Shown: positions 45,967-58,348 of the stretch, piece after piece
How the letters are laid out: each line of letters begins with the position of its first letter
Numbering within the stretch: position 1 is the stretch's first letter
NCBI RefSeq assembly: GCF_052857255.1
Contig: NC_135505.1
Span: 23,604,269-23,668,268, forward strand
Length of the DNA stretch: 64,000 nucleotides
Reading direction: 5' to 3'
Source of the DNA: Amblyomma americanum
Taxonomy: Eukaryota > Arthropoda > Arachnida > Ixodida > Ixodidae
Translations under genes and position numbers: made by a program
The notes under the pieces: generated by a model
What the model was told of the DNA's origin: nothing
The model's input: only the letters and a program-made list of their open reading frames with translations
Database searches by the model: none

Positions 45967-46541
45967 GTGAGGACGAAGGACTGCGCGCGCGCTGCGTAAA
46001 GCCGGGACCTTTTGGCCCTTCCAGCTGCAAAATTTCCCGCAAAGCCGCCTCTTGCGCTACCTAGGGGGCGCCGCCAAAACAGTGCTAAGGAGCGCCCCTT
46101 ATACTTCTGCTGGGTGATACAAAGCTTTCGGTTGTGCTGAGGCATGGTTTGGAGGGAATCCGAGAATGATAAGCACTGAAAGATTTTTTTCTTGTTTTCA
46201 CGGTGCGGAAGGACGATAACTCATGTGAGTTAAACTGCACATACTACGTACAGAAAATCAGCCGACAAGTTTCAGCACCCTGCCTGTCACAACTCAGGCA
46301 AGTAGCAATGTGAAGTGGACCTGCACGAAAGCTCTACGCGCAGCTACGAGGCGCCAACACAAAGGAACGTTTCAAATAAAGAAAATCGCAACAGTGATAG
46401 GAAAATGAGGAGTGTCATACGCAAGCGCTTTTGCGTCAGCGCACGACTCTTTTCGGCCGGCGTGCTCTGGCCTTCCTTGACTGCATGAACGCCTCCCTGA
46501 TGGTGTCGAGCCTGCGGCCGCAGTTGACTGTATGCCACTAA
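45967..46541. other. Start of intron 5, nothing recognised
   Basis: Short open frames only. No TE edge identified before the hAT-like element. Confidence 0.4.
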
Positions 46542-46678
46542 CAGGGGTGGGCAAATGCTCCCATTTTTACTTTTCCTCCCTCACCCTCAGTTTTGAATCC
46601 ATGGCCCTCCCTCGCCCTCATTTTGAAAAGTTATCCGCCCCTCCCTCGCCCTCACCCTCACTACCAGTCACTTTAAAA

Positions 46679-46805
46679 TTCTAACGAATAGCGTGCGCTA
46701 ACAGGACGAACCCTGGAAACCTTGGAGAAGAGGAAAGAAGCGCAAGGTTTCCTGTGTTCGTCCGGTTAGCGCACGCTATTCATTAGAAATGCACCAACTA
46801 GCCCG
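46679..46805 (-). repeat. PLE-type fold-back element
   Basis: Minus orientation. Arms 46679-46721 and 46745-46786 ('ctaacgaatagcgtgcgctaac' and inverse). The box reads 'acgggctagttggtgcatttc' on the minus strand (about 46786-46806). No clear target duplication was found. Confidence 0.65.
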
Positions 46806-47603
46806 TCAGAAACTTCTCTTAAATTTCGAGCCATATTTTCTGGTCTGCAACTGCTAAAGATATTACTGAGTAATATACATAACAGACAAGCCCTCAAGGC
46901 TCTATTTTACGAGAGGCTAGATGCTTATACTGTTGTGTGTGTGCGAGTACGTGTGTTTGAGCTGTTTGAGCTAATACGTGGGATCAAACCGAGACAGTTA
47001 CGAGTTGGGCCCTAGAATATCACACTTCCTTTCCTTCTGGCACGCACTGCATGCGTACATGTGCCCTGCACTTATAACATTTCATTGCTATCTGTATTTA
47101 TTTTGCTTACACTTTAATCACCACTGGGGATTTTAGCAGGGTGGCATACAGGTTAAGTAAACACAACGTAAAACACGGGCAATGAGCACAAGAACCCAGA
47201 ATAAGGTAGCTTGAAAATTTTGGAAAATAAGCATACACAACTGATTTTTAAACAATACTGAAAGAAATGTCGATATAGATGATTTTCAAAGGTGGTCATT
47301 GGTTAGGAGATTCCGTTAAATTACTATTCGTGGAATGAAATAATATTTAAAACGGCTATTATGCGTGGTAAATGGCGTTACTGTGCGGCTATGTCTTTGC
47401 CAGTTGTCGTAAACAGACGAAAAAGAAATTAATCTCATGAGATCTGCCGTATAGTGACCGTTAATAAATTGAAAGAGGAATTTTTGTCATGACACGCGGT
47501 TTCATTGCGCTAATGGGGGCAAGTCCGCTTTTGTTAGTTCTGTCACTGACGTAGGTCCAAATATATTATAAATGAAGCGAACTGCGTTTCGTTGCACCTT
47601 TTC
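46806..47603. other. Interior of hAT-like element, nothing recognised
   Basis: AT-rich, no domain-bearing frame on either strand. Confidence 0.4.
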
Positions 47604-48708
47604 TACCTTATTCATCATCATCATCATCATCAGCCTTACTACACCCACTGCAGGGCAAAGGCCTCTCCCATGTCTCTCCAATTAACCCTATCCTTTGCCA
47701 GCTGCATCCACCCTTTGCCTGCAAACTTCTTCATCTCATCCGCCCATCTAACCTTCTGCCGCCCCCTGCTACGCTTACTTTCTCTTGGAACCCACTCCGT
47801 TACCCTTAAAGACCAGCGGTTATCTTGCCTTCGCATCACATGCCCTGCCCAAGCCCATTTCTTTCTCTTGATTTCGACTAGGATGTCATTAACCCGTGTT
47901 TGTTCCCTCACCCACTCTGCCCGCTTCCGATCTCTTAACGTTACAGCTATCATTTTTTCTTTCCATGGCTCGCTGCGTTGTCCTTAACTTAAGCTGAACT
48001 CTTTTCGTTAGCCTCCACGTTTCTGCCCCGTAGGTGAGTACCGGTAAGATTATGCTGTTGTACACTTTCCTCTTGAGGGAAATTGGTAAACTGCCACTCA
48101 TGATCTGCGAGAATTTGCCATATGCGCTCCACCCCATTCTTATCCTTCTAGTTATCTCCCTCTCATGATCCGGATCAGCTGTCACTACCTGCCCTAAGTA
48201 GACGTATTCCGGCACAATTTCTAGGCTGTCGCTGCCAATTGTGAACTGTTGTTCCCTTGCTAGACTGTTGAACATTACCTTGGTTTTCTGCATGTTAATT
48301 TTTAGACCCATCGATCTGCTCTGCCTGTCTAACTCGTTGATCATGATTTGCAGTTCACCTCCTGAGTGACTCAGCAAGGCAATGTCATCAGCAAATCTCA
48401 GATTATTTAGGTATTCTCCATTTATTCTTATTCCCAACTGTTCCCAATTCAGGCCTCGAAATACCTCCTGCAAACATGCGGTGAACAGCATTGGCGATAT
48501 CGTGTCTCCTTGCCTGACGCCCTTCCTTATTGGAATTTTATTGCTGACTTTATGGAGGACTATAGTAGCTGTGCAGTTGCTATATATATCTTCCAGTATT
48601 TTGACATAAGGCTCTTCTACCCCCTGATTACGCAATGCCTGTATGACTGCTGAGGTTTCCACTGAGTCGAATGCTTTCTCGTAATCAATGAAAGCTATAT
48701 ATAGAGCT
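47604..48708 (-). mobile_element. RTE-type LINE, best copy in the window
   Basis: Minus strand. The 3' trinucleotide tail (tcatcatcatcatcatcat, 47612-47630) is followed upstream by RT codons. 5' truncated at about 48708, so the endonuclease is absent. Serves as the reference for the other RTE fragments. Confidence 0.88.
47639..48662 (-). pseudogene. RTE reverse transcriptase, C-terminal half, one frameshift
   Basis: Starts within the palm: 'KIPIRKGVRQGDTISPMLF' and the catalytic 'LRFADDIALLSHS' (about 48385). It continues with 'GLKINMQKTKVMFN' and the C-terminal RTE region to 'NWRDMGEAFALQWV' at 47639. A frameshift near the T6 run at 47950 splits it into two frames. Encodes target-primed reverse transcription in intact relatives. 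Confidence 0.88.
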
Positions 48709-48714
48709 ATATAT

Positions 48715-50570
48715 ATACCTTATTAGTGTAAGCTTTAGTGAAAGTGTCCCAAATAACGCACTCATAGTCTAGTATCGACAGAATTACATTTTTGTGTGCG
48801 AGCAGTCAGACAAAAGGAGTAGAAAGTCTCAAAGCTCTCCTCAGAAAGAACTTGCGATAAATATTAGCCATTATGTAGTCAATGTGCTTAGTTCAAGTGA
48901 AGTCATCAGTGATCGAGAGTTCGCGATACTTATAATCAATCTCGAGAAAAGCTCGAGAAAAGCTTTGATAGGATGAAAATTAAGGTCTTATCTAAAGCGT
49001 CGGTCTGCAGTAGTGAGCAGTACAGCTTTGTGGTCTGATATTCCATCTACTATCTGGCTATTTGTTTTGGCAGTAAGTGATCCGCTAACAAATAAAAGGT
49101 CGAGCATTGTCCTGAAGTATATATTTTCTTCTAGAATTTCCAATAAGTCGAAGGTAAAAGCAATGTCAAACGTAGCTGTATGTTGGGGGTCATGCCTTTT
49201 AACTGAAAAAAATTGAACAGTCTACTTCATTCAAATTAAAATATCCTGACAATATAATACTATTATCGGTTTTAAAATTCGTGCACAAATATTGTTCCAG
49301 TTCGTCTAATACGGCAACGGTAGTGCTAGGGGGCCTGTACATTGCTCCAATAATATATCTAACGTTTCTATGGTATGTTGTTCAAAAAATGCAATGTGCA
49401 AAAATGCTAAGGCATTGGTAAAATTCCCACGAATGATTTAAGAATGCTGACATCTCCACCTCCATCATCAAGATCTTTTTGGTAAGAACTGTAGCCAATG
49501 GTAACGAACTCACTGCCAAACACTGTATTGTTAAGGCAAGTTTCTGCGTTAACAATACAGAGCCATGCAAAAGCAGAAGAGCCTCTAACTGATTTAGTAT
49601 TTAGTATTTTCAGGGTCTGAGATCTCTTATGTCCGCAGTCAGTTCGATTTCTTTCTAAGCCCAAAGCTAGGAGCTCTTGTTTCATCCCAGCCATACAGTA
49701 CGCTTATCATAGATTAGCTTTAAAGCTTGGCGCATAGATTAGCTTTAAAGCTTGGCGCCCTCTTTCCCTTTTCTTCAGAGCACTTCTACTGTTGTTTCCG
49801 TATTTCCTTTACTCGTTTAGAAAAGTATTCAGTTAATGATTTCGAGCTTTTTGGTGCTTGCATTTTGAGTTGTTTTTTGTCTTTTTGAGTTAATAGCCTA
49901 ATGGCAATATTGAAATTTTTTCATAGAAGTCCAGGAGTTTCAAAACGACTTGTCGCACCTTATATATTTCCGTTTTACCAACCCTGTGGCATCTTTCCAC
50001 ACAACTCACTGTTAAACCGTGTTCAAGAAAAAAAAACACCATCAATTACTTTTTTTTTCCACTTCTTCGCTAGTCCCCTCGCTAAGTTGCTTTATTCCGA
50101 AAATGATCAGTTAATTTCTCCTGCCTCTGTATTATAAATCGTCTATAGGCTTCCTAACGGTACTACGCTGTTCCTGAAGTACCGATATTGCCGATTCCAT
50201 GTCTTTTAACTTCGTAGCTAACACATTTAGTCCAGAAAACTGTCCCTCAGTGCCATCAATTCGCTCAGTGAAACCGGAAAGTTATTCTCAGTTATGTCTT
50301 CGACGCCTGCAGGCCCCCCTTTGTTGGATTAATCTTGCTCTGGCCTTCTAGCAATTCCCATAGCATTAGTTTTTCAATCGGGCAAGAATTTGTTTCAACA
50401 CCGCCACAAGACAACAGATCTCTTGATAATGCAATCACGAAAGAAAGAAAACGCTGAACACACAGTGGGCAGCGCTGCAGTACTAGCAAGCGATCATCAC
50501 TCCTGTAGCAATTTGCCGATTTGAAATCACTAACCTGGATAGCAAAGCAAAAAGGATTGCTTAGCATGCT
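48715..50570 (-). mobile_element. CR1/L2-like LINE, 5' part with endonuclease
   Basis: Minus-strand remnant containing the apurinic-like (EEP) endonuclease. Read 5' to 3': a leader frame 50567-50292, endonuclease start around 49694-49407 ('VTIGYSSYQKDLDDGGGDVS'), 'IGAMYRPPST' near 49330-49355, 'ILSGYFNLNEVDCS' near 49230, and 'DGISDHKAVLL' near 49020-49050. Several frameshifts; RT missing. The 5' frame ends 'LLSCGGVETNSCP', resembling a decayed 2A peptide. Confidence 0.72.
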
Positions 50571-51055
50571 GCCTCGTTTGCTGCTGCCATGCCCACTGCT
50601 AAAATGGACTGCTAAAATCAGTCAGCGCGTTGTTCTGTCTGTTTACAAAAACTAACGTACGCCAACAGTAGAATAAATCAATTAAGTAGCGTTTACGACG
50701 ATAATTACCATAAGCGCTATGCACAGAATAGACTCAGAACAAGAAAATTTTGTAGGTCGCTTAATTACCATTACCCGATGGCATTGCGATGGCACTGGGT
50801 CATCAGAATTTCACTGCTTCTAATCTCTCGCCATTTCGTGCGATTTGCTGCATGCTCGTCTGATGACGCCTCCCCGCGCACGGATGGAAGATGATGAAGA
50901 CCGCTCTTTCAAACTAAAGCGTGGAAGACTGGCACTTTCAACAACTATCGTGAACGCAGCTACGTCACGAAGACGACGACATTGCAAGCGCAGCGCGATA
51001 GCTTGGCAGTTCGCGCAAGCAGGATGTTAGGATTTCTCCCACCTGATTGTTCAAA
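50571..51055. other. Nothing recognised
   Basis: Interior of the hAT-like element; no gene or repeat edge seen. Confidence 0.35.
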
Positions 51056-51254
51056 TTAGGGAAGTGTATGAACCGACCGACTTAAAACCGGAGTGGCACT
51101 CATTGGTGATGCGCTCAGCCTATTCCTCGCGTCTACTGCTCTGCTGCTGTCTTTTTGCGATGTGTTTCGTAGCGTATTAACGCGACATTGTGAAAAAGCG
51201 CGTGTCGCAGAAAAGCCGGTGTGGTCGGCGTCAGCATCGGCGTCTTTGGCCGTG

Positions 51255-51310
51255 AGCGAAAAATGGCGCATCTCGGTGGACACCTAAACAGCGCCGTAAG
51301 GGAAGGGATT
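51255..51310 (-). mobile_element. SINE-like tail fragment
   Basis: 'aaaaatggcgcatctcggtggacacctaaacagcgccgtaagggaaggg' matches the fragment at 14880-14950. Only the tail of the family is left. Confidence 0.5.
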
Positions 51311-51328
51311 TTAGCGTAACAGCGTTAA

Positions 51329-51329
51329 G

Positions 51330-51408
<79 letters not shown>

Positions 51409-51420
51409 CGATCGATCGAT
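51329..51420. repeat. (GATT)n microsatellite with GATC end
   Basis: About 20 units of gatt, changing to gatc at 51408-51420. Confidence 0.95.
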
Positions 51421-51689
51421 CCATCGATCGACCCTTACGACCCGGTTCGCGTGTCCGCCGAGATATGTGAGACAGGCGTCCTTTCCTTAAATTGTCCAAC
51501 GGGCAACGCGTCGCGCCGAACAGGCGGTGGCGTTCCGTGTACTCCTCGGCAACGCTACGACACGCTGTCGCGTCTCACTCTTAAAGACGAAGCTTAAGCG
51601 TCCTCCAAATTTTTCTCAAAGGTTTCTAAATAATTTAGTTAATGTAAATAGAATATATTTTATACCTTATAAATGTCACGTTTAAAAAA

Positions 51690-52262
51690 AGCTGTGGCGA
51701 CTGCGTAGTGGTCTGAAGTAGCAGCCAGCGGAACTGATTTTTTAGTGCCGCCACGAGTTCGCATCCCGCTCCGCCAGCTTTAATTTTTTTTATTTCTTTA
51801 GTGTCTTCCCTCGGTACGGTGCCGGCTTTCCGCTGCAGTGGGGCTCTTATCCGGTCGCTTAAAATAAAACGTTGTTGAGGCCACTTGAAAAACAAACGGC
51901 TCGCTAAAGTGCAGCATTTGGGCTGAATAATAGTAATCACTACTTCCCGAGTCGGGAGTCAACGATTCCTGAGGTTGCCATTTTAGTGCTCTAGCGCTTC
52001 CATTCCGCCGGAAAGTGGTTGCTGTCTGTACGGAGCCTGCTTCTAGCACGTCACGTTGGCCCCATTGGTCACGTGACGTTGTGACGTCATAACAAGCTGC
52101 CCACAGGATTGTGAGCCCACCTTGGCAGTTGAATTTAAGGATTAGTCGTGAAAGATTCCTCAGGAACACCATAGGTCTCACAAGCCCCACCGATGGCAGA
52201 ACCTGCCATCGCAGGGCAGTGGCGCGTAGCTTAACCGCTGCACCTCTGCGCCTGGAGCGGAA
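51690..52262. mobile_element. SINE-like element with inward-facing tRNA-like ends
   Basis: Left end: 'gactgcgtagtggtctgaag' (A-box-like) and 'cgagttcgcatcccgctcc' (B-box-like), plus direction. Right end, minus direction: 'gaggtgcagcggttaagctacg' (A-box-like) and 'ggcaggttctgcc' (B-box-like). Between them lies non-coding sequence with TGACGTCA near 52083. Could be two SINEs head to head. Confidence 0.45.
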
Positions 52263-53400
52263 TTAGTACTCCCAGTGATCTGTGAATGTAGAGAATGACC
52301 AATTCTACCGCAGTACAAGTCTAAAACGATGCAATAAGACCCAAACTTATATCATATGAAGTATCAACCTAAGTAAACATGTTCAGGCTACACAATAGCA
52401 TAGAAAGTCAAGATAAACCATGCGAAGCAGAACTAACGGTGCTAGACAACGATAATTAATGGTTAACCCCAGCGAAACCGCCCGTGTTTTTTTGCTTGCG
52501 CGTCTACGCTTAACTCAAACGCTGAGTATCAATTCCCTACTATGCCTGCTATAAATTTGGTTGATAAAATCAGACGCGCGATTACGCGGTAACAGGTCTT
52601 ACCAGGGACAGAAACAAACCAAGAGATGTTGATGGTATTTGGAGAGCAGTGAAATTTTTTCTTTTCTAGCACATCGTACATTGCAAGGCGGAACGAGCGA
52701 TGATTCAGACCAAGGTGGTCACGGTGCTGCTTTATTTTCATTGTTAGATTACACTGGTCGCCTTTGCCCACCACAATGTGGGACCCCTTTCCTATACCGC
52801 AGTTCCAGAGAAAATAGAATATACACAGAAGATATGACTATACTGAACTACTCACAGCGTGAATTAAAAAAATCCACACCAACGCCGCCAACAGGCTTTG
52901 ATTTGACAGTGCAATTTCGCAAAAGCATTTTTTGCACTGCAGCCGATTCTTCGAATCGTCACTGAGCTGAAATCGGGCTTCGTTCCGGCAAAGAAGGCAT
53001 AAAACATGGGAATTTAACAGCCTTACTAGGTATAATCTCAACGTGTTTTATTCTACACTCTGATCATGCGACAGACTCGGGGCTGATAATGAAAATGTTG
53101 ACGGCGGTACCATGGTTACCGCTAGACTGGAGGCACGGCCCGGCCAGTGGCCCCTTGCTAGCGCACTATACAGGGTGTTTAAGCGAATACTTAACACCAT
53201 TAAAAAAAGGTTTTTGATTTTGAATAGCGTTTTTTTCGGCGGTGTAGTACATCACTGCGACGGAGAAGGTGTGTTGCACGCGCATTTCGTGTTTGACTCA
53301 TGTACCTCCAGAGGGCAGAAGCAACGTCTTCCTCGGGATCTTCACCCTAAGAAGTAGCGCTTTAAACGGGAATTCATAATGGGTGGCACAGACAAAAGCG
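52263..53400. other. No gene recognised
   Basis: A minus-strand frame at 53041-52838 has two CxxC-like pairs ('CLLCRNEARF..CKKCFCEIA') that hint at a zinc ribbon as in transposases, but there is no continuation, so I leave it unnamed. Confidence 0.35.
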
Positions 53401-53649
53401 TTAGCCCGGAGTACGGTTCGGGCGACCACCTTCGCCCTCAAACAGTGAATTCTGCACTCCCTCACCCTCACCTCATCATGTCTTCCCTCCCTCGCCCTCA
53501 CCTCATCATGTCTTCCCTCCCTCACTCTCGTGCTCACGAATTTTCATCCTCCCTTACCGAGTGAAATCCACGTGAGGCGAGGGTGAGGACGTCCACATGA
53601 GGGTTCGCTGTCGTGAGGATTCCCATCTCTGGCCACTAAGCGCTCTGCG

Positions 53650-54580
53650 ACTCACGCGCTTTTGAAAAATATAAAGTTGTATTTTTAGCAACTGGAAAGA
53701 GGCACATAAAACCCGTATGAGCATATTCCAGCGTTCGAATCGGGCGTCAACGTGAACTGGAGAGTTTATCGGTAGAATCTAGTTTTGGGCGGAGACGCGC
53801 GAATGTCGATCTGTTGCTCCTTTCTTTTGACATTAATTTTATGCACCCTTTAACACCGCTTGCGACGTTTGCGTAGTGGGGCACTTGACATAAAGTTCGC
53901 ACATCTGGAGTTACTTAGAATGGACTGACTTCAAGCATGCAGCCACTTCAACATTCCGTACCGCTCGAAATGCAGCCATCGCGGTTCGGTATTTAATCAT
54001 TAATGCGGACTCCGTATGCAGCTGTTTCGGCTTAGGCATGTATTGCTGGCAGCGGTAGATTGAAAGTTAGGTGTTCTACTGAGCACACCGTACCGCTCAC
54101 CTTTTGTTACTTGCCGCGGTAGCTATTACGTCCGTGGCTGCTGACCAGGGTGCCCTCCTGGCCGATTTGTCTGACGGCTTCAGCTGAGCGCGGCTTGGAA
54201 GCTGGTTCGTCGCCGCACATTTTTCAGCATGCGGTACGGCGGAGCAGCCAGCAAAGCGCGAACAACGCGCTTCTCTCGACCAGTGCGTCGTCAAGTGCCC
54301 TTATCCAGCGCTCCCGTCACCCACATTCGTACTGTTTGCAGGAAAACGGCCGAATCCAACGCTGATATTCAGATGACCTTGCTCACAGCAGCTTAAAGGA
54401 GCTCTGAAACACCCTCTGGGGAGGGTACATAAATTAGCTCATTCATTACATCGTGCTGTCATGCACAACTGAGCCAAATAATGCACTTCTACGCACGGCA
54501 AAGAATACACAATCGCGCCCGAGAGGTTGCGAGCCCTTTCCGGAAACTTTCGGAAACTCTCGTTCTCCTACGTGTGGCAT
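53650..54580. other. Nothing recognised
   Basis: No gene, RNA or defined repeat edge seen downstream of the hAT-like element. Confidence 0.35.
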
Positions 54581-54582
54581 GT

Positions 54583-55331
54583 CTACGTACAGTGTTGTGC
54601 GTTTTTGTCGTGAACACTTAAAAAAATTTCCCCGCCTCAACCGCTGGCTCATTTACCGTGAAACTGCACACAGAGCTTGCGTATTATGGTAACTTTTGTA
54701 TCGTAGCAAGTTTGACAACGGTACTTACTTAGTTCAGACGTGCATGATGCGAAAACGTAACCGTCTACGTAGAGGTCGGCAACCAACACCCGCAGACGAT
54801 GCTTTTTCGCTGAAGGGCAGCAGTGGCGCCATCTGTTCTCGGCAGTGAAAAACGTCCCGACAAGGCCGCCGAGACGAGCGGTGCAAACAATATTCTTTAA
54901 AAGGTAAAGCCTCTGTAAATCTGTTGTTTTGATATTTTTTCGCTCAATTAGCCGAAACTATTGCAAGCGCTTCAGTTGAAGCAGTCGAAACGGCCGGAAC
55001 GGCATATTCAAAGGGCCGCGCTTCTCGAAACGCTCGTCTCGGCGGACTTGTCGTGACGCTTTCGACTGCCAAAAACAGATGGCGCCACTGCCGCAGCTCA
55101 GTGAAAAAACGTCGTCTGCGGGGTTTGGTTCGCCGATCTCTACGTAGACGATTGCGTTTTCGCATCATGCACGGCTCAACTAAGTAAGTACCGTTGTCAA
55201 ACTTGCTACGATACAAAAGTTACCATAATACGTAAGTTATGTGTGCAGTTTCACGGCTCATGAGCTAGCGGTTGAGGCGGGGAAACTTTTTAAAGTCTTC
55301 ACGATAAAAACGCACAACACTGTACGTCGGC
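54583..55331. repeat. Large inverted repeat
   Basis: Arms 54583-54880 and 55031-55331, roughly 300 bp, with many small differences, around a 150-bp spacer. Shared words include 'gtacagtgttgtgcgttttt', 'acgtattatggtaacttttg' and 'agatggcgccactgc'. Either a MITE-like fold-back or two copies of one repeat in opposite orientation. Confidence 0.65.
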
Positions 55332-55334
55332 TAG

Positions 55335-56050
55335 GAAATGCATGATGGCTAGGCTCTTTCAGACATCACGCAGCTGTCATGGCCGCGGCCAGTCAGCGGC
55401 GTCACTCCTGTGTGTCAGGAAGCTCCGCCTCCCTGTTGGCAACCGGCCACGGGACAGCGTGGGCGAGGCCGGCGAAGCAGCGCCGATTGTTGTTGTTGTT
55501 CTTGTTGTCCTCAAAAGGATAATGGCGCATACCCACTGCGGGGGATTTGCAAAGGCACTGGCGGCGACTGGCAGCTGCTCAAAACATTAAAAAACACAAA
55601 TAAAGTAAAACTAAAAATAAGAATGCCGATTTGTTGATTGAAATTAAAAAATCGAACATTGTGAGATTTCTGCCTGAAAAAGAGAACGGGATTAGCCGTG
55701 CCGTGTTTAGGAAGCTTTGAAGAGTTTTGAGATGAATTTTGAATACGAGTAGGCAGAAGATGAAATTCAGAAAAGTTTTTGGATGGCAGCCGTTTCGTGT
55801 CTGAAAGGAAAGTTTGAATGGCGGAGAGCATATCTTTGGGCATGTAAAAAAGAACAGGGGAGGAAAAGGCGTTTTTGACTATACTCATATTTTGACTATA
55901 CATAAATACACTTCTCACAAAGACATGAAAAATTCTTTCTGGAGGACATTTGTCAAGCGGCGTCCTTTAACATTCCGGACATACCATAACTATATTGATA
56001 GCCTGTTTCAGGGCCCCTCTAAGGCGCAGTAGTAGCGACGGCGGCAATAT
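55335..56050. repeat. Dispersed repeat, copy 1
   Basis: Shares ordered blocks with 63360-63900: 'gtggccgcg(a/g)ccagt', 'gtcaggaagctccgcc' and 'tttaacat..cggacatacc..aactatattgatag' near its right end. No coding capacity recognised. Confidence 0.4.
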
Positions 56051-56279
56051 TTCGAGAACGACGGCTGCTGGCCACATCGACGTTGCCGATTTCTTCGGTT
56101 TTAAACATCTCGTTCGATTTCAGAAAGTTTGGCTGCAACCCACTCAGAGTGGGATCTGTGAGCATCAGGAGTTTTTTGCACCTACGAAGTGACAGGAAGG
56201 ACATCGAGTCGCTCAGAAAGCCGGCGAGATAGGCGCTGCAGCAAAAGCAGAGATGGTGTTCTATATAGTAACGTTCGTG

Positions 56280-56400
56280 TTTGGGCTAGTTGGCACTTCA
56301 TGCTTGACACGAAGCGCGCAGAAAGCACAAGAAGCAGTTTTCTGTCGTTGTCACTCGTGCGTGTGTTTTCTGCTCGCTTTGTGTCAAGCATGTATTCTAC
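56280..56400 (+). repeat. PLE-type fold-back element
   Basis: Box 'tgggctagttggcacttcatgc' (56282), arms 56299-56331 and 56360-56392 ('catgcttgacac', 'gcagaaagcaca' and inverse). The flanking duplication is unclear. Confidence 0.6.
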
Positions 56401-56654
56401 TGCCCAGGCAACTTCTTATGCCTCCGCGAGGTGGCTTTACTACACTTTCAGATTCAAAGCTACTCACAACTACGGTTCCCTGAAATCGAGGCGCGGGCAT
56501 CGGGGCACCCTATTCAAAACTATAATGCACAGAGCTTATGGAAATCTGACGGTGTGTCTGCGCCAATACTCGAAGTTTAGTAGGCTCGTCACTTATGTAG
56601 GAGCTACAACTAACTTTCTACAAGTTAAAAACTCTGAAATTGTTTATATTTAAA

Positions 56655-57057
56655 AAAACAGCGCTAACGTGGGACACCCACACAGGAGAGAGGATGGTGG
56701 GACAAGTGCTAACTTTCAACTGATATTTATTGTCTTCAAGTGACAACTTATACAGTCAAAGGTAAAAAAAACGCGCCGAAATGAGGGATGTCAAGTCAAG
56801 CCTGTGCGTGGGTCATACGAAAGAGTGGACTACGTTTTTTTCTGGAAATTATACAATGAAAGTAGTGAGTAGTACGCCTCCAACAGCAAACGTGCTACCA
56901 TGCTTCTGCTTCTGCCTAGAATCTTGATACTTTCTAAGTGTGCAATAAATATCAGTCGAACATTTTTGCTCGTCCCATCAACCTCCTGTCCCGTATATGT
57001 CATTCTTGTTTGCGCAATTTAGTGTTAACCCAAGCCATGAACCAACTCGCCCAGCAA
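56655..57057 (-). repeat. PLE-derived fold-back or terminal fragment
   Basis: Minus orientation: box 'tgggcgagttggttcatggc' at 57033-57052, then 'ttgcgcaaacaagaatgacat'. Inverted arms: 'caactgatatttattgtc' (left) against 'caataaatatcagtcg' (right), and 'cacacaggagagaggatgg' against 'ccatcaacctcctgtcc'. No coding part left. Confidence 0.55.
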
Positions 57058-57385
57058 AAAGTGCTGTTAAGCTCCGAAACGGTTCATGACTCCAATGAAT
57101 CCTGGCTATAAAATCATGGAAACAGATGCAGCAAGAACAAAAACTCTCAGATATGATAGTCCGACTAGTATATTACGAAGCTACAACAAGCAATGTGTTT
57201 CAGCGCATCTGAGATTAATGGCAACAGACGGCGACAGTATTTACTTCTCCCGCTCCTCGCTGACGCCTCAGTCTATATACCGACCTCCACGAAATGGCCA
57301 CAGAGAACTCTCAGATTTTGACAATACCAGTTGTTGGGCGAGTTGGTGCTGACGATGATCCATAACAGCGCGACAGACGAATAAT

Positions 57386-57578
57386 GCTATGAGGGACGCA
57401 GTAGTAAAGGGCTCCGGAAATTTCAACCACCTGGGGTTTTTTAACGTGCACTGACATGCACAGTACGCGGGCCTCTAGAATTTCGCCTCCAGCGAAATTC
57501 GGCCGCCACGGCCTGGATCGAACCCGCGTCTTTCGGGTGCAACAGCCGACCACCATAACCACTGAGCTGCAGCGAAAA
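57386..57578 (-). mobile_element. tRNA-derived SINE (Ruka-like)
   Basis: Minus-oriented. tRNA-like head at the right with B box 'cgggttcgatccagg' (minus strand) and A-box region 'gcagctcagtggttatgg'. The body has 'aaatttcaaccacctggggtt' and 'ttaacgtgcactgacatg'. A box-like 'gggcgagttggtgctgacg' at 57335 lies just to its left. Confidence 0.78.
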
Positions 57579-57834
57579 CCTGGTCAAGTTAGGTTTTGAG
57601 GCGAAGGTTTGCAATTATTAAGATTGAGGAGCTCAGGTGGTAACCGGTATGAATGCGGTTTCACAACTTTCTTCTACCGTAATTACTCGCGTACTGTGTG
57701 CAGAAGGCATTGCGCCGGCGACACACTGCTATTAAACCTTCAAGAAAGGGTCACAGCATTTAATATGTTATTACTAAATCAATTTTAACATCAAAAAACT
57801 CTTGTTGCCCTTAGGCTTTGTTGCTTCCCGTCGT

Positions 57835-58348
<514 letters not shown>

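Larger units (their letters stand above)
46542..53641. mobile_element. hAT-like transposon 2, non-autonomous as seen
   Basis: Left end CAGGGGTGGGCAAATG, right end CCCATCTCTG (inverse CAGAGATGGG), flanked by an exact 8-bp duplication GCCACTAA (46534-46541, 53642-53649), the hAT length. Sub-terminal arrays of 'cctccctcgccctcaccctca' occur at both ends (46570-46665, 53430-53600). 7,100 bp, carrying an inserted fold-back, RTE, CR1/L2-like LINE, SINE-like pieces and a (GATT)n tract. No hAT transposase recognised. Confidence 0.8.

Noticed and set aside
52838..53041. Zinc-ribbon protein on the minus strand
   Set aside because: Two CxxC-like pairs only; no continuation, splice partner or transposase core.
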